A program made the translations under genes and the position numbers. The notes under the pieces were generated by a model, which was given only the letters and a program-made list of their open reading frames with translations, searched no databases and was not told where the DNA came from. Shown here piece after piece: positions 49,275 through 59,434 of a stretch of 64,000 nt of DNA. How positions within the stretch are numbered: position 1 is the stretch's first letter; each line of letters starts with the position of its first letter. This DNA is from Erwinia aphidicola (lineage in GTDB: Bacteria; Pseudomonadota; Gammaproteobacteria; Enterobacterales; Enterobacteriaceae), in NCBI RefSeq assembly GCF_014773485.1, contig NZ_JACXBP010000001.1:186001-250000 (forward strand), in the 5' to 3' direction.

Positions 49275-49864
49275 TAAGAATTTTAAGTCAGACTGACGGC
49301 GACAAGGGTGAAAATCAACAAATAAATTAACTGATTACTAAATTAAATCTCATAATGAAATATTTTGAATAAAATAATGGCTTATCACCAGTAAATCAGA
49401 AAGCGGGTGGCCTGATATGGCTCTGCGCTCGAGTTTGTGGAGAAGCTTTGCCATGGTGAGGGCAGGATCATGTTCTGTATTTTTGTCTTTAATTTCAATA
49501 AATGTCATTTTTTTGTCACGTTATGTCAATAATACCTGCTGTGTAATAGTTATTTTGCTTAATGAATAGGGCGGGCGTGGTAGCCGCCGGGGGCCGCCTG
49601 CCAGTGGACTCTATTAACCAGGACAGAGAGGGTGGCGAATACGGCAGGTTTGCTCGCCAATGGCAGCGATTAGTGTGGTTAACTTGAAAAATCACCGAAT
49701 CTTGTATAGATTAAATTTGTGTAAGCAACGGCAGTCTAAGATTTACCGTTCATTACCATCCGCATTTTCGCTGCGTTATAGCTTTCTTCCCCTCTGTTAT
49801 TCCCCACTATTTTTCAGGCGACGAAAGCTATAAGGCTGCTCACTCACTACAACAGGGAGCTGCT
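49275..49864. other. Intergenic region between yceJ and proP
   Basis: Nearly 600 bases between divergent genes, AT-rich from 49300 to 49380 and again near 49480-49560. It should hold an osmotically regulated proP promoter, but none could be assigned with confidence. No gene seen. Confidence 0.4.
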
Positions 49865-51361
49865 ATGAGCAATACATCTGAAGGGCAACAGCCGCAGAAG
49901 AAGCATTTCTGGAACAAGAACAAAAGCGCGAAGAAGGAGCTGAGCGTCGATGATATTACTATCGTCGATAAAGACATGCTCAAGCGTGCGGTCGGCGCGG
50001 CCGCGCTGGGTAACGCCATGGAGTGGTTCGACTTCGGGGTTTACAGCTACCTGGCTGTGACTATCGGTAAAGTTTTCTTCCCCGGCGGCAGCCCGGCAGC
50101 GCAGCTGCTGGCGACCTTTGGGGCATTTGCCGCCGCCTTCCTGGTTCGCCCGGTGGGTGGACTGGTGTTTGGCCCACTTGGCGACCGCATCGGACGCCAG
50201 AAGGTGCTGGCGATTACCATGATCATGATGTCGATCGGCACCTTCTGTATCGGGATTATTCCTGGCTATCACTCCATCGGGATTATGGCGCCAGTGCTGC
50301 TGCTGGCAGCGCGTCTGCTGCAGGGGTTCTCCACCGGCGGTGAATACGGCGGTGCAGCCACGTTTATTGCTGAGTATTCAACCGATGAGCGCCGCGGTTT
50401 TATGGGCAGCTGGCTGGAGTTCGGCACGCTCGGCGGCTATCTGCTAGGGGCGGGGCTGGTAACGGGCCTGACGGCGGCGATGCCGGAACAGGTCCTGCTT
50501 GACTGGGGCTGGCGTATTCCGTTCTTTATCGCGGCGCCGCTCGGCCTGTTTGGCCTCTATATTCGACTGAAGCTGGAAGAGACCCCGGCATTCCAGAAGC
50601 ATATGGAAAAGCAGGAAGCGCTGGAGCACAGCAAACCGCGCCTAGGGTTGTGGCAGATGCTGAAGAAGTACCGAGCCTCAATGCTGAAATGTATTGGTCT
50701 GGTGCTGCTGTTTAACGTCTCCAACTATATGCTGACCTCGTATATGCCAAGCTACCTGACCGGGATCCTGGGTCTGAGCGAGCTGAGCAGCCTGCTGCTG
50801 ATTCTGGTGGTGATGTTTGTCATGATGCCGCTGACCCTGTTCTGGGGCCACTGGAATGACCGTTTGGGCCGTCGTCCGGTGATCTGGGCCGGTGCCATCG
50901 GCCTGATCGTTATGGCAGTGCCGTGTATGATGCTGATTGGTACGGGCAACCTGTGGCTGGTGTTCCTGGGGCTGATTATTCTCGGGGTGATCCACACCTG
51001 CTTCAGCGGCTCAATGCCGGCGACATTACCGGCGCTGTTTGCCACCGATATTCGCTACAGCGCGCTGGCAATCGGCTTTAACCTGTCGGTTTCACTGTTC
51101 GGCGGCACCACGCCGCTGGTGACCACCTGGCTGGTGGAGAGCACCGGCAATCTGCTAATGCCGGCTTATTATCTGATGGGGGCGGGCGTTATCGGGGTGA
51201 TTACGGTGTTCACGCTGCGTGAAACGGCGCGTAAGCCGCTGCGCGGCTCTGCACCCTCGGTCGGTAGCCGTGCCGAAGCACACCGCCTGGTCAATAAGCT
51301 GCGTCTGCGTCGTAAGAAAGAAGACGATGCCGCCAAAGCCGAAACGCTGACCAACAAATAA
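49865..51361 (+). CDS. proP: Glycine betaine/L-proline:H+ symporter, ProP family
   Basis: A 498-residue metabolite:H+ symporter (MFS) that follows ProP along its length (GNAMEWFDFGVYSYLAVTIG, LQGFSTGGEYGGAATFIAEY). It imports compatible solutes under osmotic stress. The C-terminus is a short charged tail, and no obvious heptad coiled coil like that of E. coli ProP was seen, so osmosensing may differ. It lies between yceJ and solA, not its E. coli location. Confidence 0.85.
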   Translation: MSNTSEGQQPQKKHFWNKNKSAKKELSVDDITIVDKDMLKRAVGAAALGNAMEWFDFGVYSYLAVTIGKVFFPGGSPAAQLLATFGAFAAAFLVRPVGGLVFGPLGDRIGRQKVLAITMIMMSIGTFCIGIIPGYHSIGIMAPVLLLAARLLQGFSTGGEYGGAATFIAEYSTDERRGFMGSWLEFGTLGGYLLGAGLVTGLTAAMPEQVLLDWGWRIPFFIAAPLGLFGLYIRLKLEETPAFQKHMEKQEALEHSKPRLGLWQMLKKYRASMLKCIGLVLLFNVSNYMLTSYMPSYLTGILGLSELSSLLLILVVMFVMMPLTLFWGHWNDRLGRRPVIWAGAIGLIVMAVPCMMLIGTGNLWLVFLGLIILGVIHTCFSGSMPATLPALFATDIRYSALAIGFNLSVSLFGGTTPLVTTWLVESTGNLLMPAYYLMGAGVIGVITVFTLRETARKPLRGSAPSVGSRAEAHRLVNKLRLRRKKEDDAAKAETLTNK

Positions 51362-51380
51362 CGGGCACTGACTGCCATTT

Positions 51381-51417
51381 AAAAAGGCTCACAGTTGAAC
51401 TGTGAGCCTTTTTTTAT
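51381..51417 (+). terminator. Terminator of proP, bidirectional
   Basis: The stem AGGCTCACAGTT / AACTGTGAGCCT with a single-base centre has an A run before it and seven T after it. It therefore serves both proP and the convergent solA. Confidence 0.92.
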
Positions 51418-51439
51418 TGTTTAACGTTGCTGACGAACG

Positions 51440-52555
51440 TCAGGCGAAGCGCGATAAAGAGAACGGGGTTAAGTCGAACTCGCTGCTTTTACCCTGAGCA
51501 AACTGTGCGGCGATTTCACCCAGCACGCTGGCGAATTTAAACCCGTGCCCGCTCAGGCCGGTAATGATCATGCGATCGGTTTCACCAGGGAAGCGGTCGA
51601 TAATAAAGTCTTCATCCGGTGAGTTATCGTAGGTACAGGCTTCACCGCGCAGGCAGACGCCGACCCCGGGTAAGAACTGACGCAGGAAGCCAAACAGTTC
51701 GTTGCCGTCCGCCGCCACGCTACCAAACGGCTTGCGGCCTGCCGGGGAGTCGATCGGCTGTCCGCCTTCATGCTTTCCGATTTTAATGGCGTTATTATCC
51801 GCCGGGAAGCCGTAATAGTGGGTGCCGTCCGGCATCTGCGCGGTAAATGCCGGGAATGTGTTGTTCTCGCTGTAGCGGCCGTCAGCCTGATGCCAGGCAA
51901 AGACCTTGCGCACCGGCGCGACCGGCAGAGCAGGGTAGAGCGTTTTCACCCAGGTGCCGGCACTCAGCAGCAGCTTGCGCCCCTGGTAAATCCCGTCTGC
52001 CGTGGTGACGGTTTGCAGGCCGTCCAGCGTGTCGATCTGGCTGACCGGGCAGTTAAACAGCTGCGCGCAGCCGGCTTCTTTCGCCAGACGGATCCAGCTT
52101 TTAATCGCCACTTCGGATTTCAGATAGCCGGAGCCGGGTTCAAAAACGCCGATATAGCCCTGCGGCACGCTGATTTGCGGCCAGCGCTGCACGATCTCGT
52201 CGCTGTTGAGGATCTGCACTTCAAGCTGGTACTGCTGCGCGCTTTGCATCACGTTCTGAATAAATTCGGACTCCTGCGGCGCGAAGTTGAGCACGCCGCT
52301 GCGCTGCATGATGCGTTCACCGCTCTGCTGCTCCAGCTCATCCCACAGCTGCTGGGCACGCAGCACCATCGGTACGTAGCGCGCACCTTCACCGTAAGCG
52401 TGACGAATTAAGCGGCTTTCACCATGATGGCTGCCTTCGCGGTGCGGCGGATGGTGACCGTCGATCATCAGTACCTTCAGGCCGGCCTGGGTGGCATACC
52501 ATCCGGCGGCAGCCCCTACGGAACCACTGCCGACCACAATTAAATCGTAAACCAT
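51440..52555 (-). CDS. solA: N-methyl-L-tryptophan oxidase SolA
   Basis: A 371-residue flavoprotein of the monomeric sarcosine oxidase family with the FAD motif [11 protein letters not shown] near the N-terminus. [17 protein letters not shown] and [19 protein letters not shown] (with the covalent-FAD Cys) match SolA. ATG 52555 (MVYDL) was chosen over an upstream GTG. Convergent with proP. Confidence 0.93.
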   Translation of the reverse strand: MVYDLIVVGSGSVGAAAGWYATQAGLKVLMIDGHHPPHREGSHHGESRLIRHAYGEGARYVPMVLRAQQLWDELEQQSGERIMQRSGVLNFAPQESEFIQNVMQSAQQYQLEVQILNSDEIVQRWPQISVPQGYIGVFEPGSGYLKSEVAIKSWIRLAKEAGCAQLFNCPVSQIDTLDGLQTVTTADGIYQGRKLLLSAGTWVKTLYPALPVAPVRKVFAWHQADGRYSENNTFPAFTAQMPDGTHYYGFPADNNAIKIGKHEGGQPIDSPAGRKPFGSVAADGNELFGFLRQFLPGVGVCLRGEACTYDNSPDEDFIIDRFPGETDRMIITGLSGHGFKFASVLGEIAAQFAQGKSSEFDLTPFSLSRFA

Positions 52556-52660
52556 TTGCAGCACTCTTTTTTTTCAGGAGAGGGCAGCAGAATAGCAAAT
52601 TATTGCGGGCATGAAAAAGGCACCCTGCTGTGGGTGCCCTTAGGCGAAACGTTGAGCGAA

Positions 52661-52915
52661 TTAGTGCTTCTTGTAATCACGATCCTGGTAATCGGTCGCT
52701 TCAATCTTGGCAATGCCAGCTTCGAGAATGGAGATAAATTGTCTGGCAACATCAGTGGTCAGCCAGTAAGTCTGGCCTACATCGGCATCTTCGGCTTGCT
52801 GCTGATTAGAAGAGAGCGAATGCAGACGGATCATCATGGCATCATAGCTGTCTACAGTACTGATATCCCATCCGATGAGGGGATGTGTCTGGATGACTTC
52901 TTTACTTCTGTCCAT
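52661..52915 (-). CDS. bssS: Biofilm regulator BssS
   Basis: An 84-residue cytoplasmic protein matching E. coli BssS (EVIQTHPLIGWDISTVDSYD, YWLTTDVARQFISILEAGIA). It affects biofilm formation through indole and catabolite signalling. The locus solA-bssS-dinI is conserved. Confidence 0.93.
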   Translation of the reverse strand: MDRSKEVIQTHPLIGWDISTVDSYDAMMIRLHSLSSNQQQAEDADVGQTYWLTTDVARQFISILEAGIAKIEATDYQDRDYKKH

Positions 52916-52944
52916 TAAAACCCCCTATAACTCGTGAATAATGA

Positions 52945-53071
52945 CGATACCGGTCATACTTCAAGCTGCAGGTGCCTTGGCTTCTCTGGCTCACCCGAAT
53001 CACTGACTGATGCAGGCTCATCGGGATTTGCTCATTTTCCGCCTTACTGCAACTCGAATTATTTAGGGTAA
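52945..53071 (-). repeat. ERIC (enterobacterial repetitive intergenic consensus) element
   Basis: A roughly 127-bp element whose ends are TACTTCAAGCTGCAGG on the left and CTGCAACTCGAATTATTTAG on the right, with the central imperfect inverted repeat CACCCGAATCAC / GGGATTTGCTCA. These are the landmarks of ERIC/IRU sequences, here somewhat diverged. It lies upstream of bssS. Confidence 0.7.
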
Positions 53072-53249
53072 CCAAGTGATTTTTCGAGGTTCAATGCGGC
53101 TTTTTTTCCATGGAGCAATGTCATTATAACAGCAATTCTCTCTTTCGCAGGATTAAATTTTAGCCTGGGTCAATATCGGATGTTATTGGCACGCTTATTA
53201 AGCCGGGAGCCTGGTAAATAATCAACGTTAAGAGTAAAAGAAGGATTAT

Positions 53250-53525
53250 TCAGGGCTGACTATCAGATTCTACTGATGGTGAACCCAAACGTTTTTCCAG
53301 CTCCAGCGCCAGCCGAATGAAATGCTGCTGTAGCTGTTCATCACGATTCTGGTTTTGCCCTTCAAGGCGTAAGCTGTGGATTAACAGCTGGTTAGCTTTG
53401 TCATCAAGGCAAAATGACAGCGTAGAAAACGCATTTTCTAATACGGTCAGGCGGCGCTGTTGCTCGGCGATCATTGCCAGCAGCTCACCAAATGTCATTG
53501 CCTCTTCTGGATTATCGGCAGCCAT
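53250..53525 (-). CDS. Uncharacterised small coiled-coil protein
   Basis: A 91-residue hydrophilic frame not recognised as a named family. MTFGELLAMIAEQQRRLTVL and QLQQHFIRLALELEKRLG look helical and could form a coiled coil. No signal peptide or membrane segment. It sits between bssS and dinI in the direction of both. A start at internal Met10 is also possible. Confidence 0.6.
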   Translation of the reverse strand: MAADNPEEAMTFGELLAMIAEQQRRLTVLENAFSTLSFCLDDKANQLLIHSLRLEGQNQNRDEQLQQHFIRLALELEKRLGSPSVESDSQP

Positions 53526-53612
53526 GAAAAAAACCTCAGTAATTAATCACCGCCTCAGAATAGGTTATTCTGCCTGCGCCGTCTATCGGTGTTGCGGGGT
53601 AATAATTGGGCA

Positions 53613-53645
53613 TAAAAAAGCCGGATAGCGTATCCGGCAAAAACG
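53613..53645 (-). terminator. Terminator of dinI
   Basis: The stem GCCGGATA / TATCCGGC is flanked on the left by six A (a T run on the minus strand) and on the right by five A, 26 bases after the dinI stop. Confidence 0.85.
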
Positions 53646-53670
53646 GCACAAGCGGTCGAAAGCGCAGCGC

Positions 53671-53916
53671 TTAATCGGTAATAAACCAGTCGTCGGCGCT
53701 TTCCCAGGTTTCCTGCAATATATCGGTGATGCGATCTTTGGCTTCTTTACCACCGCCCATCACCGTCAGGTTATTGGCGCTGGCGTAGCGTACCGAAATG
53801 GTATTGCTGCCATCCGGAAAATGCTGATCGATTCGTTTGCTAAGCTCCTGCGTTAGCGCGTCAATCGCGCCCGCAGGCAGGGAAGTGGTTTTTGCTACAG
53901 TGACTTCAATACGCAT
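53671..53916 (-). CDS. dinI: DNA damage-inducible protein DinI
   Basis: An 81-residue modulator of RecA filaments. MRIEVTVAKTTSLPAGAIDA at the start and WESADDWFITD at the acidic C-terminus match E. coli DinI. ATG 53916 gives the family's normal length; an upstream extension is not supported. A LexA box 21 bases upstream places it in the SOS regulon. Confidence 0.94.
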   Translation of the reverse strand: MRIEVTVAKTTSLPAGAIDALTQELSKRIDQHFPDGSNTISVRYASANNLTVMGGGKEAKDRITDILQETWESADDWFITD

Positions 53917-53936
53917 GATAGCCTCCGGTTGAATTA

Positions 53937-53952
53937 CTGTAAATATATACAG
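53937..53952. promoter_or_regulatory. LexA (SOS) box
   Basis: CTGTAAATATATACAG matches the LexA consensus CTGT-N8-ACAG perfectly with the favoured AT centre. It lies just upstream of dinI. Confidence 0.93.
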
Positions 53953-54122
53953 TAATACCGGCGTAAGCAAATATTATTACTGGAGCAGTGAAATGCCGGG
54001 GACGCCCGCTGAGGGATCGCCATAAACATCGATCTGAATATCATCGCGGGATGACAGGCGTCAGGTTCCATGAGGGAGGACTGCTTTCCGCACCGGCATG
54101 AATACATCCCTGTAGCCTGGCT

Positions 54123-54409
54123 CACGGCCATCCCTGGCCGTGGGCCTGCTGCAATCAGCCCTCCCTCCTGCCACCCAAAGCCTCAGCGTCGCGGTTTAGA
54201 ACCCACAGCGAGCACGATGATAGTGGGGGATGAGCTTGGCCTGAGGTAAGCCGGACGTCACGCGGCAGGGATGCCGCGTGCCGAGGCCCGCAGGGAGCGT
54301 CTTTTGCCGTTCCGGCGTGCTCAGGCTGAGCTCAGACCGGTTAGCGGACGATTAGCGATAGCAGTCATTTCAGGGGGGCCCCAGAGGACGACCGCTTTTC
54401 TGGTCGTCC
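54123..54409. repeat. Cluster of three strong hairpins upstream of dinI and downstream of pyrC
   Basis: Within an otherwise empty 470-base gap there are three perfect stems: CACGGCCA-TCCC-TGGCCGTG (54123-54142), CACGCGGCA-GGGA-TGCCGCGTG (54259-54280) and GGACGACC-N8-GGTCGTCC (54386-54409). The first two have complementary TCCC/GGGA loops and CACG...CGTG ends, like paired REP hairpins (REPIN). The third lies next to the pyrC stop and could end its transcript. No protein gene was accepted here. Confidence 0.5.
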
Positions 54410-54420
54410 CGCTGGACAGG

Positions 54421-55473
54421 TTAACTCTCGACGCGCCAGTTCAGCGTCTCGCCGGCCAGGAACGGCACCAGCGTATGGCCATCGTTACCGACCTGTACGC
54501 TTTCCGGCACGGTCCACGGCTGGCGCACCAGCTTGAGGGTGCCTTCATTCAGCGGCAGTCCGTAGAAGTTAGGGCCATTTTCGGAGCAGAAGGCGGCAAA
54601 ATGCGCCAGCGCGCCGATCTCTTCAAACACCGTGGCATAAGCGCTCAGCATAGACGGGGCGTTGAACACGCCGGCACAGCCACAGCTGGTCTCTTTACGG
54701 TCGCGGGTATGAGGTGCGGTATCAGTACCGAGGAAAAAGCGTGAGTGCCCGCTGGCAACCGCCTCGCGCAGCGCCTGCTGATGGATGTTGCGCTTAAGGA
54801 TTGGCAGGCAGTAAAGATGCGGGCGAATGCCGCCAACCAGCATATGGTTGCGGTTGAACATCAGGTGCTGAGGGGTAATGGTGGCCGCAAGAAAACGATT
54901 GCCTTCCAGCACATAAGCAGCGGCTTCTTTGGTGGTGATGTGCTCGCACACCACCTTCAGCTCCGGGAACTGCTGGCGTAGCGGGTCAAGCACGCTTTCA
55001 ATGAAACGCGCCTCACGGTCAAAGATATCGATATGGGCATCGGTCACCTCGCCGTGGATCAGCAGCGGCATACCGATCTTCTGCATGCGTTCCAGCACCG
55101 GAGCAATCGCCGCGATACTGGTAACGCCATGCGCGGAGTTGGTAGTGGCATGCGCCGGGTAGAGTTTCGCCGCGGTAAACACCCCTTCATGAAAGCCCGT
55201 TTCGATTTCGTTCGGATCCAGGCCGTCGGTCAGGTAGCAGGTCATCAGCGGCGTAAAGGCGTGCGCGGCCGGAACGGCAGCCATGATGCGCTCGCGGTAG
55301 GCGCGGGCAGCGGCAACGCTGGTCACCGGCGGAACGAGGTTAGGCATCACAATGGCGCGGCCACAGACCTCACTGGTAAACGGCACCACGGCCTCCAGCA
55401 TCTCACCATCGCGCAGATGGATATGCCAGTCATCAGGGCGGCGAATAATCAATTCTTGAGGTTGTGCGGTCAT
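54421..55473 (-). CDS. pyrC: Dihydroorotase PyrC
   Basis: A zinc amidohydrolase of 350 residues that closes carbamoyl-aspartate to dihydroorotate in pyrimidine synthesis. The HxH motif is H17/H19 ([10 protein letters not shown]), the carboxylated Lys is in [13 protein letters not shown], and GTDTAPH carries the catalytic Asp. Confidence 0.96.
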   Translation of the reverse strand: MTAQPQELIIRRPDDWHIHLRDGEMLEAVVPFTSEVCGRAIVMPNLVPPVTSVAAARAYRERIMAAVPAAHAFTPLMTCYLTDGLDPNEIETGFHEGVFTAAKLYPAHATTNSAHGVTSIAAIAPVLERMQKIGMPLLIHGEVTDAHIDIFDREARFIESVLDPLRQQFPELKVVCEHITTKEAAAYVLEGNRFLAATITPQHLMFNRNHMLVGGIRPHLYCLPILKRNIHQQALREAVASGHSRFFLGTDTAPHTRDRKETSCGCAGVFNAPSMLSAYATVFEEIGALAHFAAFCSENGPNFYGLPLNEGTLKLVRQPWTVPESVQVGNDGHTLVPFLAGETLNWRVES

Positions 55474-55611
55474 GCGATCTGCTCCGGCAAAGGGGTGGAA
55501 TAGCTGTTTTTAGCCGGGTATAAAGATTAATGATAAAGCGCGGTGAATGCACCTGCTTTATACGCAGGCGGAAAAAAAACGCTGCGCGCAAGCCGCAGCG
55601 TTATCAGACGA

Positions 55612-56175
55612 TCAGTCAGTAAATGGGATAATCAGCTCGCCCGGCTTCACTTCAAGCCCTTTGGCGAAGCGTTTGGCCAGCGACTCGGCCTTACTGCGGT
55701 CGGTACTCAGCACGTAAGCGGGTTTCTGGTTGAAGTAACTTTTCAGCGACTCATTAAGATATGGCGTCAGGGTTTTCAGCACGCCCTGCATTTTTTCCGG
55801 CTGCACTTGCACATCCACCAGCTCCATATCTTTCAGATAGATAGCCCCTTCCTGCTGGTTAAACACCGGCTGTGCTTTCATTGTCAGCTTCATATCCGCT
55901 TTTTGCGGGCCAAACAGGGAAGTGATATTCACTTTGGCATTGCCGATCAGCGTGACTTTATTCGGCTCCTCGCGGCCAATCTGGCTGCTGAGGTCGGTCA
56001 GGGTGATATGGGCATCGGCCAGCCCGGCCACGCCAATCTGCTTCTCATAATTGTTGTGTTTCGCCAGCGCCTGATTAATTTCCTGCTCGCTGATGCTGTA
56101 TTGGGCAATCTGATTACAGCCGGTGACTAAGCCTGCTAATAGCAGCGCACCAAGACCAAAAAGTGTCTTCTTCAT
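55612..56175 (-). CDS. yceB: YceB lipoprotein (DUF1439)
   Basis: A 187-residue lipoprotein with signal KTLFGLGALLLAGLVTGC (lipobox VTGC) followed by the YceB domain (YSISEQEINQALAKHNNYEK), a lipid-binding-like tubular fold. Function unknown. It lies between pyrC and grxB as in E. coli. Confidence 0.9.
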   Translation of the reverse strand: MKKTLFGLGALLLAGLVTGCNQIAQYSISEQEINQALAKHNNYEKQIGVAGLADAHITLTDLSSQIGREEPNKVTLIGNAKVNITSLFGPQKADMKLTMKAQPVFNQQEGAIYLKDMELVDVQVQPEKMQGVLKTLTPYLNESLKSYFNQKPAYVLSTDRSKAESLAKRFAKGLEVKPGELIIPFTD

Positions 56176-56324
56176 GTTATTCCTCTGTTTTATTCACCGG
56201 TCGACCCTACCGGGCAGCGAATAGCATGCACCACCGGGCGGCATTCGTCACCAGGACAACGCTTAACCGGCAGGGGGAAAGCACAACGGAATGTGTCGGG
56301 CCAGCAAAAGCTGGCCCGGCAATA

Positions 56325-56972
56325 TCAGGAAGCGACAGAGGATAACAGGTTGATTTGCGTCTGTTTAGCCATGTTATCGCGGTAATCCGCCACGCGGGAA
56401 GGGTACTCAATACCGGCTACCAGCGACAGCGAACGCAGCAGTGGGAACAGATGGATGTCGTCCAGCGACAGCTCGCCGCTGACGGCATTCGGCTTAACGA
56501 TCAGCTTATCCAGCTTGCGCAGGTCATCATTGACGTTTTTAATCCAGCCCGCCGAGTGTTCGCGCAGCTCGGAAAAATCACCATAAGTGCCCTGTTTTTT
56601 GTTTTTGAAGTAGTCGCGCGCTTCCGGCGTGGCGAACTCGGCAAACGGCGCTTCCGCCACGCGCGGGATCAGCAGCTTGTTAACATAGCTGTTGATATGG
56701 CGCAGCCAGTCGGTGATGGCCGGATTGGTTTTTCCGGTCAGCAGCGGCTCGCGATCGATACGATCGATATAGTGCACGATATCCAGACTTTCCGGCATGC
56801 AGCTGCCGTCTTCCTTCATCAGAATCGGCGCCATTTTCTGACCAATCAGGCGGGTGGGCGTCGCTTCGTCATCGTTCAACATCACCACCAGCTCAACCGG
56901 AAGGTTTTTCAGGCCGAAGATCATGCGGGCTTTTACACAGAACGGGCAGTGTTCATAGATATAGAGTTTCAC
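56325..56972 (-). CDS. grxB: Glutaredoxin 2 (GrxB)
   Basis: A GST-fold glutaredoxin of 215 residues with active site CPFC near the N-terminus (KLYIYEHCPFCVKARM). It reduces disulfides using glutathione. GTG 56972 gives the E. coli length and has AAGGA 7 bases upstream, so the in-frame TTG two codons earlier is not used. Confidence 0.94.
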   Translation of the reverse strand: MKLYIYEHCPFCVKARMIFGLKNLPVELVVMLNDDEATPTRLIGQKMAPILMKEDGSCMPESLDIVHYIDRIDREPLLTGKTNPAITDWLRHINSYVNKLLIPRVAEAPFAEFATPEARDYFKNKKQGTYGDFSELREHSAGWIKNVNDDLRKLDKLIVKPNAVSGELSLDDIHLFPLLRSLSLVAGIEYPSRVADYRDNMAKQTQINLLSSVAS

Positions 56973-57246
56973 TATCAATTCCTTCTTTTGCGATATCGAT
57001 GAATTAACATCAATTATCTGAATGTATTATGAAAGTATGGAAGAGAACCCGCAGAAGGGCAACCGCAGGGGCGGGTATGGCGAGGTTTTAAGCTTAATTT
57101 CGTGGATTATGCCATTTTTTATGCGGCAGCGTATTACCGGCAAACGGGATGGCGGTTATAGTGAAACGAGTAGAGTGACGCGCCGTGGTGCGCGGTCTCA
57201 CTCCCCAACTCACAATGCTTTCCAGACACGTGTTTCAGGAGAAATG

Positions 57247-57840
57247 ATGTTTGGCTATCGTACTGCTGCACCTAAAGTGCGCCTGACTACCGATCGTTTG
57301 GTGATTCGTCTGGTCAACGAACGTGATGCCTGGCGGCTGGCTGATTACTATGCTGAAAACCGTGCTTTTCTTAAACCGTGGGAACCGGTGCGCGATGAGA
57401 GCCACTGCTATCCCTCCGGATGGCAGGCGCGGCTGGGGCTGATTGCTGAGATGCAGAAGCAGGGCAGTGCCTTCTACTTTGCGGTGATGGACCCGGATGA
57501 GAATGAAGTGCGCGGCGTAGCGAACTTTAGCAACGTGCTGCGCGGTTCGTTTCACGCCTGCTACCTCGGCTATTCGCTGGGGGAGAAGTGGCAGGGGCAG
57601 GGGATGATGTTCGAAGCGCTGCAAAGCGCAATTCGCTATATGCAGCGGCAGCAGCGCATGCACCGCATTATGGCTAACTATATGCCGCATAATCAGCGCA
57701 GCGGCAATTTACTGGCGCGCCTCGGTTTCGAAAAAGAGGGTTATGCCAAAGAGTACCTGCTGATCGATGGACGCTGGCAGGATCATGTCCTGACGGCACT
57801 GACCTCCCACGAATGGACGCCGGACCGGCGCGGAGTGTAA
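57247..57840 (+). CDS. rimJ: Ribosomal protein S5 N-acetyltransferase RimJ
   Basis: A GNAT acetyltransferase of 197 residues ([20 protein letters not shown]; acetyl-CoA loop [14 protein letters not shown]) that acetylates the N-terminal Ala of S5. ATG 57247 matches the E. coli start after AGGAGA; the open frame upstream to 57022 has no homology. E. coli has mdtH between grxB and rimJ; it is missing here. Confidence 0.94.
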   Translation: MFGYRTAAPKVRLTTDRLVIRLVNERDAWRLADYYAENRAFLKPWEPVRDESHCYPSGWQARLGLIAEMQKQGSAFYFAVMDPDENEVRGVANFSNVLRGSFHACYLGYSLGEKWQGQGMMFEALQSAIRYMQRQQRMHRIMANYMPHNQRSGNLLARLGFEKEGYAKEYLLIDGRWQDHVLTALTSHEWTPDRRGV

Positions 57841-57846
57841 TTTCAC

Positions 57847-58497
57847 ATGATCAAATCCCCTTTTACCGCCGCTGAAGCGCGGGTGATTGGCTGCCTGCTG
57901 GAAAAGCAGGTCACCACCCCGGACCAGTATCCCATGTCGCTGAACGGCGTGGTGACCGCCTGTAACCAGAAGTCTAACCGCGAGCCGGTAATGTCACTGA
58001 GCGATAGCGAGGTGCAGAACACACTCGACCTGCTGGTGAAAAAACATCAGCTCACCGCGCTAAACGGCTTTGGTAGCCGGGTGGTGAAATATGAGCAGCG
58101 TTTCTGCAACTCGGAGTTTGGTCAGCTCAAGTTCACCCCGGCAGAGGTGGCGGTGGTCGCCACGCTGCTGCTGCGCGGCGCCCAGACGCCGGGCGAGCTG
58201 CGCACGCGCAGTTCGCGCATGCATGACTTTGCCGATATGAACGAAGTGGAGCAGACGCTGGAGCGACTGACGCAGCGCGAAGACGGTGCGCTGGTCGTGC
58301 GGCTGGCGCGCGAGCCGGGCAAGCGTGAAAGCCGCTATATGCACCTGTTCAGCGGAGAGGTGGATGAGAGCCTGGCCGCCAGCCCGCAGCCGGAAACGGA
58401 CAGCGGGCTGGAAGCGCGGGTACAGCTGCTGGAACAGCAGGTCGCCACGCTGCAACAGCAGCTATCCACACTGCTGGCAGAGGGGGAGGGCACATGA
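57847..58497 (+). CDS. yceH: YceH (DUF480) winged-helix protein
   Basis: A 216-residue protein of the DUF480 family: [20 protein letters not shown] and [20 protein letters not shown] are two tandem winged-helix repeats, and the C-terminus (195-213) is a coiled coil. Function unknown. It overlaps yceM by 4 bases. Confidence 0.93.
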   Translation: MIKSPFTAAEARVIGCLLEKQVTTPDQYPMSLNGVVTACNQKSNREPVMSLSDSEVQNTLDLLVKKHQLTALNGFGSRVVKYEQRFCNSEFGQLKFTPAEVAVVATLLLRGAQTPGELRTRSSRMHDFADMNEVEQTLERLTQREDGALVVRLAREPGKRESRYMHLFSGEVDESLAASPQPETDSGLEARVQLLEQQVATLQQQLSTLLAEGEGT

Positions 58498-59417
58498 GCG
58501 GCTTGAAAGTGGGCATCGTCGGGCTGGGCGGCATTGCGCAGAAAGCCTGGCTGCCGGTGGTAACCCGCACCGACGGCTGGCAGATTGCCGGGGCATTTTC
58601 GCCCAATCAGCAAAAAGCGCGCCCGGTCTGCGACAGCTACCGCATTCCGCTGCACGCATCGCTGGACGATCTCGCCGCCGCCAGCGATGCGGTGTTTGTC
58701 CACAGCAGCACCGCCAGCCACTATGAGATCGTTAATCGACTGCTGCGCGCGGGGGTCGATGTCTGCGTTGATAAGCCGCTCGCCGCTACGCTAAGCGAAG
58801 CCGAGCGGCTGGTGGAGCTGGCGGAAAAGCGCGGGCGCAAGCTGATGGTGGCGTTTAACCGCCGCTTTGCCCCGCGTTATCTGCAGCTGCAGGCGGCACT
58901 GCAACAGCCTGCGTCACTGCGCATGGATAAACATCGCAGCGACAGCGTCGGGCCCAACGATCTGCTGTTTACCCTGCTGGATGATTATCTGCACGTGGTC
59001 GATAGCGCGCTGTGGCTGTGCGGCGGGGAGGGTAAGCTGCAAAGCGGCACGATCCAGACCAACGACAGCGGGCAGATGCTCTACGCCGAACACCATTTTA
59101 GCGTGGGGGGGACGCAGGTGACCACCAGTATGCATCGTCGCGCCGGAAGCCAGATGGAGCGAGTGATGGCGGTCGATGATGGCGCGGTCTACCAGCTGAG
59201 CGAGATGCGTGACTGGCAGCAGGAGCAGGCGGGCGTCGTGACCATCGACCCGATCCCCGGCTGGCAAACCACGCTGGAGCAGCGCGGATTTGTCGGCGCG
59301 GCGCACCATTTCATCCGCTGCGCAGAAAATCAGACAATGCCGCAAACCAGCGGCGAGCAGGCGCTGATGGCGCAGCGGCTGGTGGAGAAATTATGGCGTG
59401 AAGCCGAGCGGGAATAG
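58494..59417 (+). CDS. yceM: Gfo/Idh/MocA oxidoreductase YceM (MviM)
   Basis: A 307-residue NAD(P)-binding oxidoreductase with [16 protein letters not shown] at the N-terminus and the DKPLA motif in [11 protein letters not shown]. It matches E. coli MviM, substrate unknown. ATGA overlap with yceH. Confidence 0.92.
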   Translation: MSGLKVGIVGLGGIAQKAWLPVVTRTDGWQIAGAFSPNQQKARPVCDSYRIPLHASLDDLAAASDAVFVHSSTASHYEIVNRLLRAGVDVCVDKPLAATLSEAERLVELAEKRGRKLMVAFNRRFAPRYLQLQAALQQPASLRMDKHRSDSVGPNDLLFTLLDDYLHVVDSALWLCGGEGKLQSGTIQTNDSGQMLYAEHHFSVGGTQVTTSMHRRAGSQMERVMAVDDGAVYQLSEMRDWQQEQAGVVTIDPIPGWQTTLEQRGFVGAAHHFIRCAENQTMPQTSGEQALMAQRLVEKLWREAERE

Positions 59418-59434
59418 GCTACAACCTGCCTTCC

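Noticed and set aside
54271..54744. 157-codon frame in the dinI-pyrC gap running into pyrC antisense
   Set aside because: Half of it is antisense to pyrC and the rest covers the hairpin cluster. No start signal or family pattern.
57022..57246. 75-codon N-terminal extension of RimJ
   Set aside because: It has no homology, while ATG 57247 with AGGAGA upstream gives the known RimJ length.
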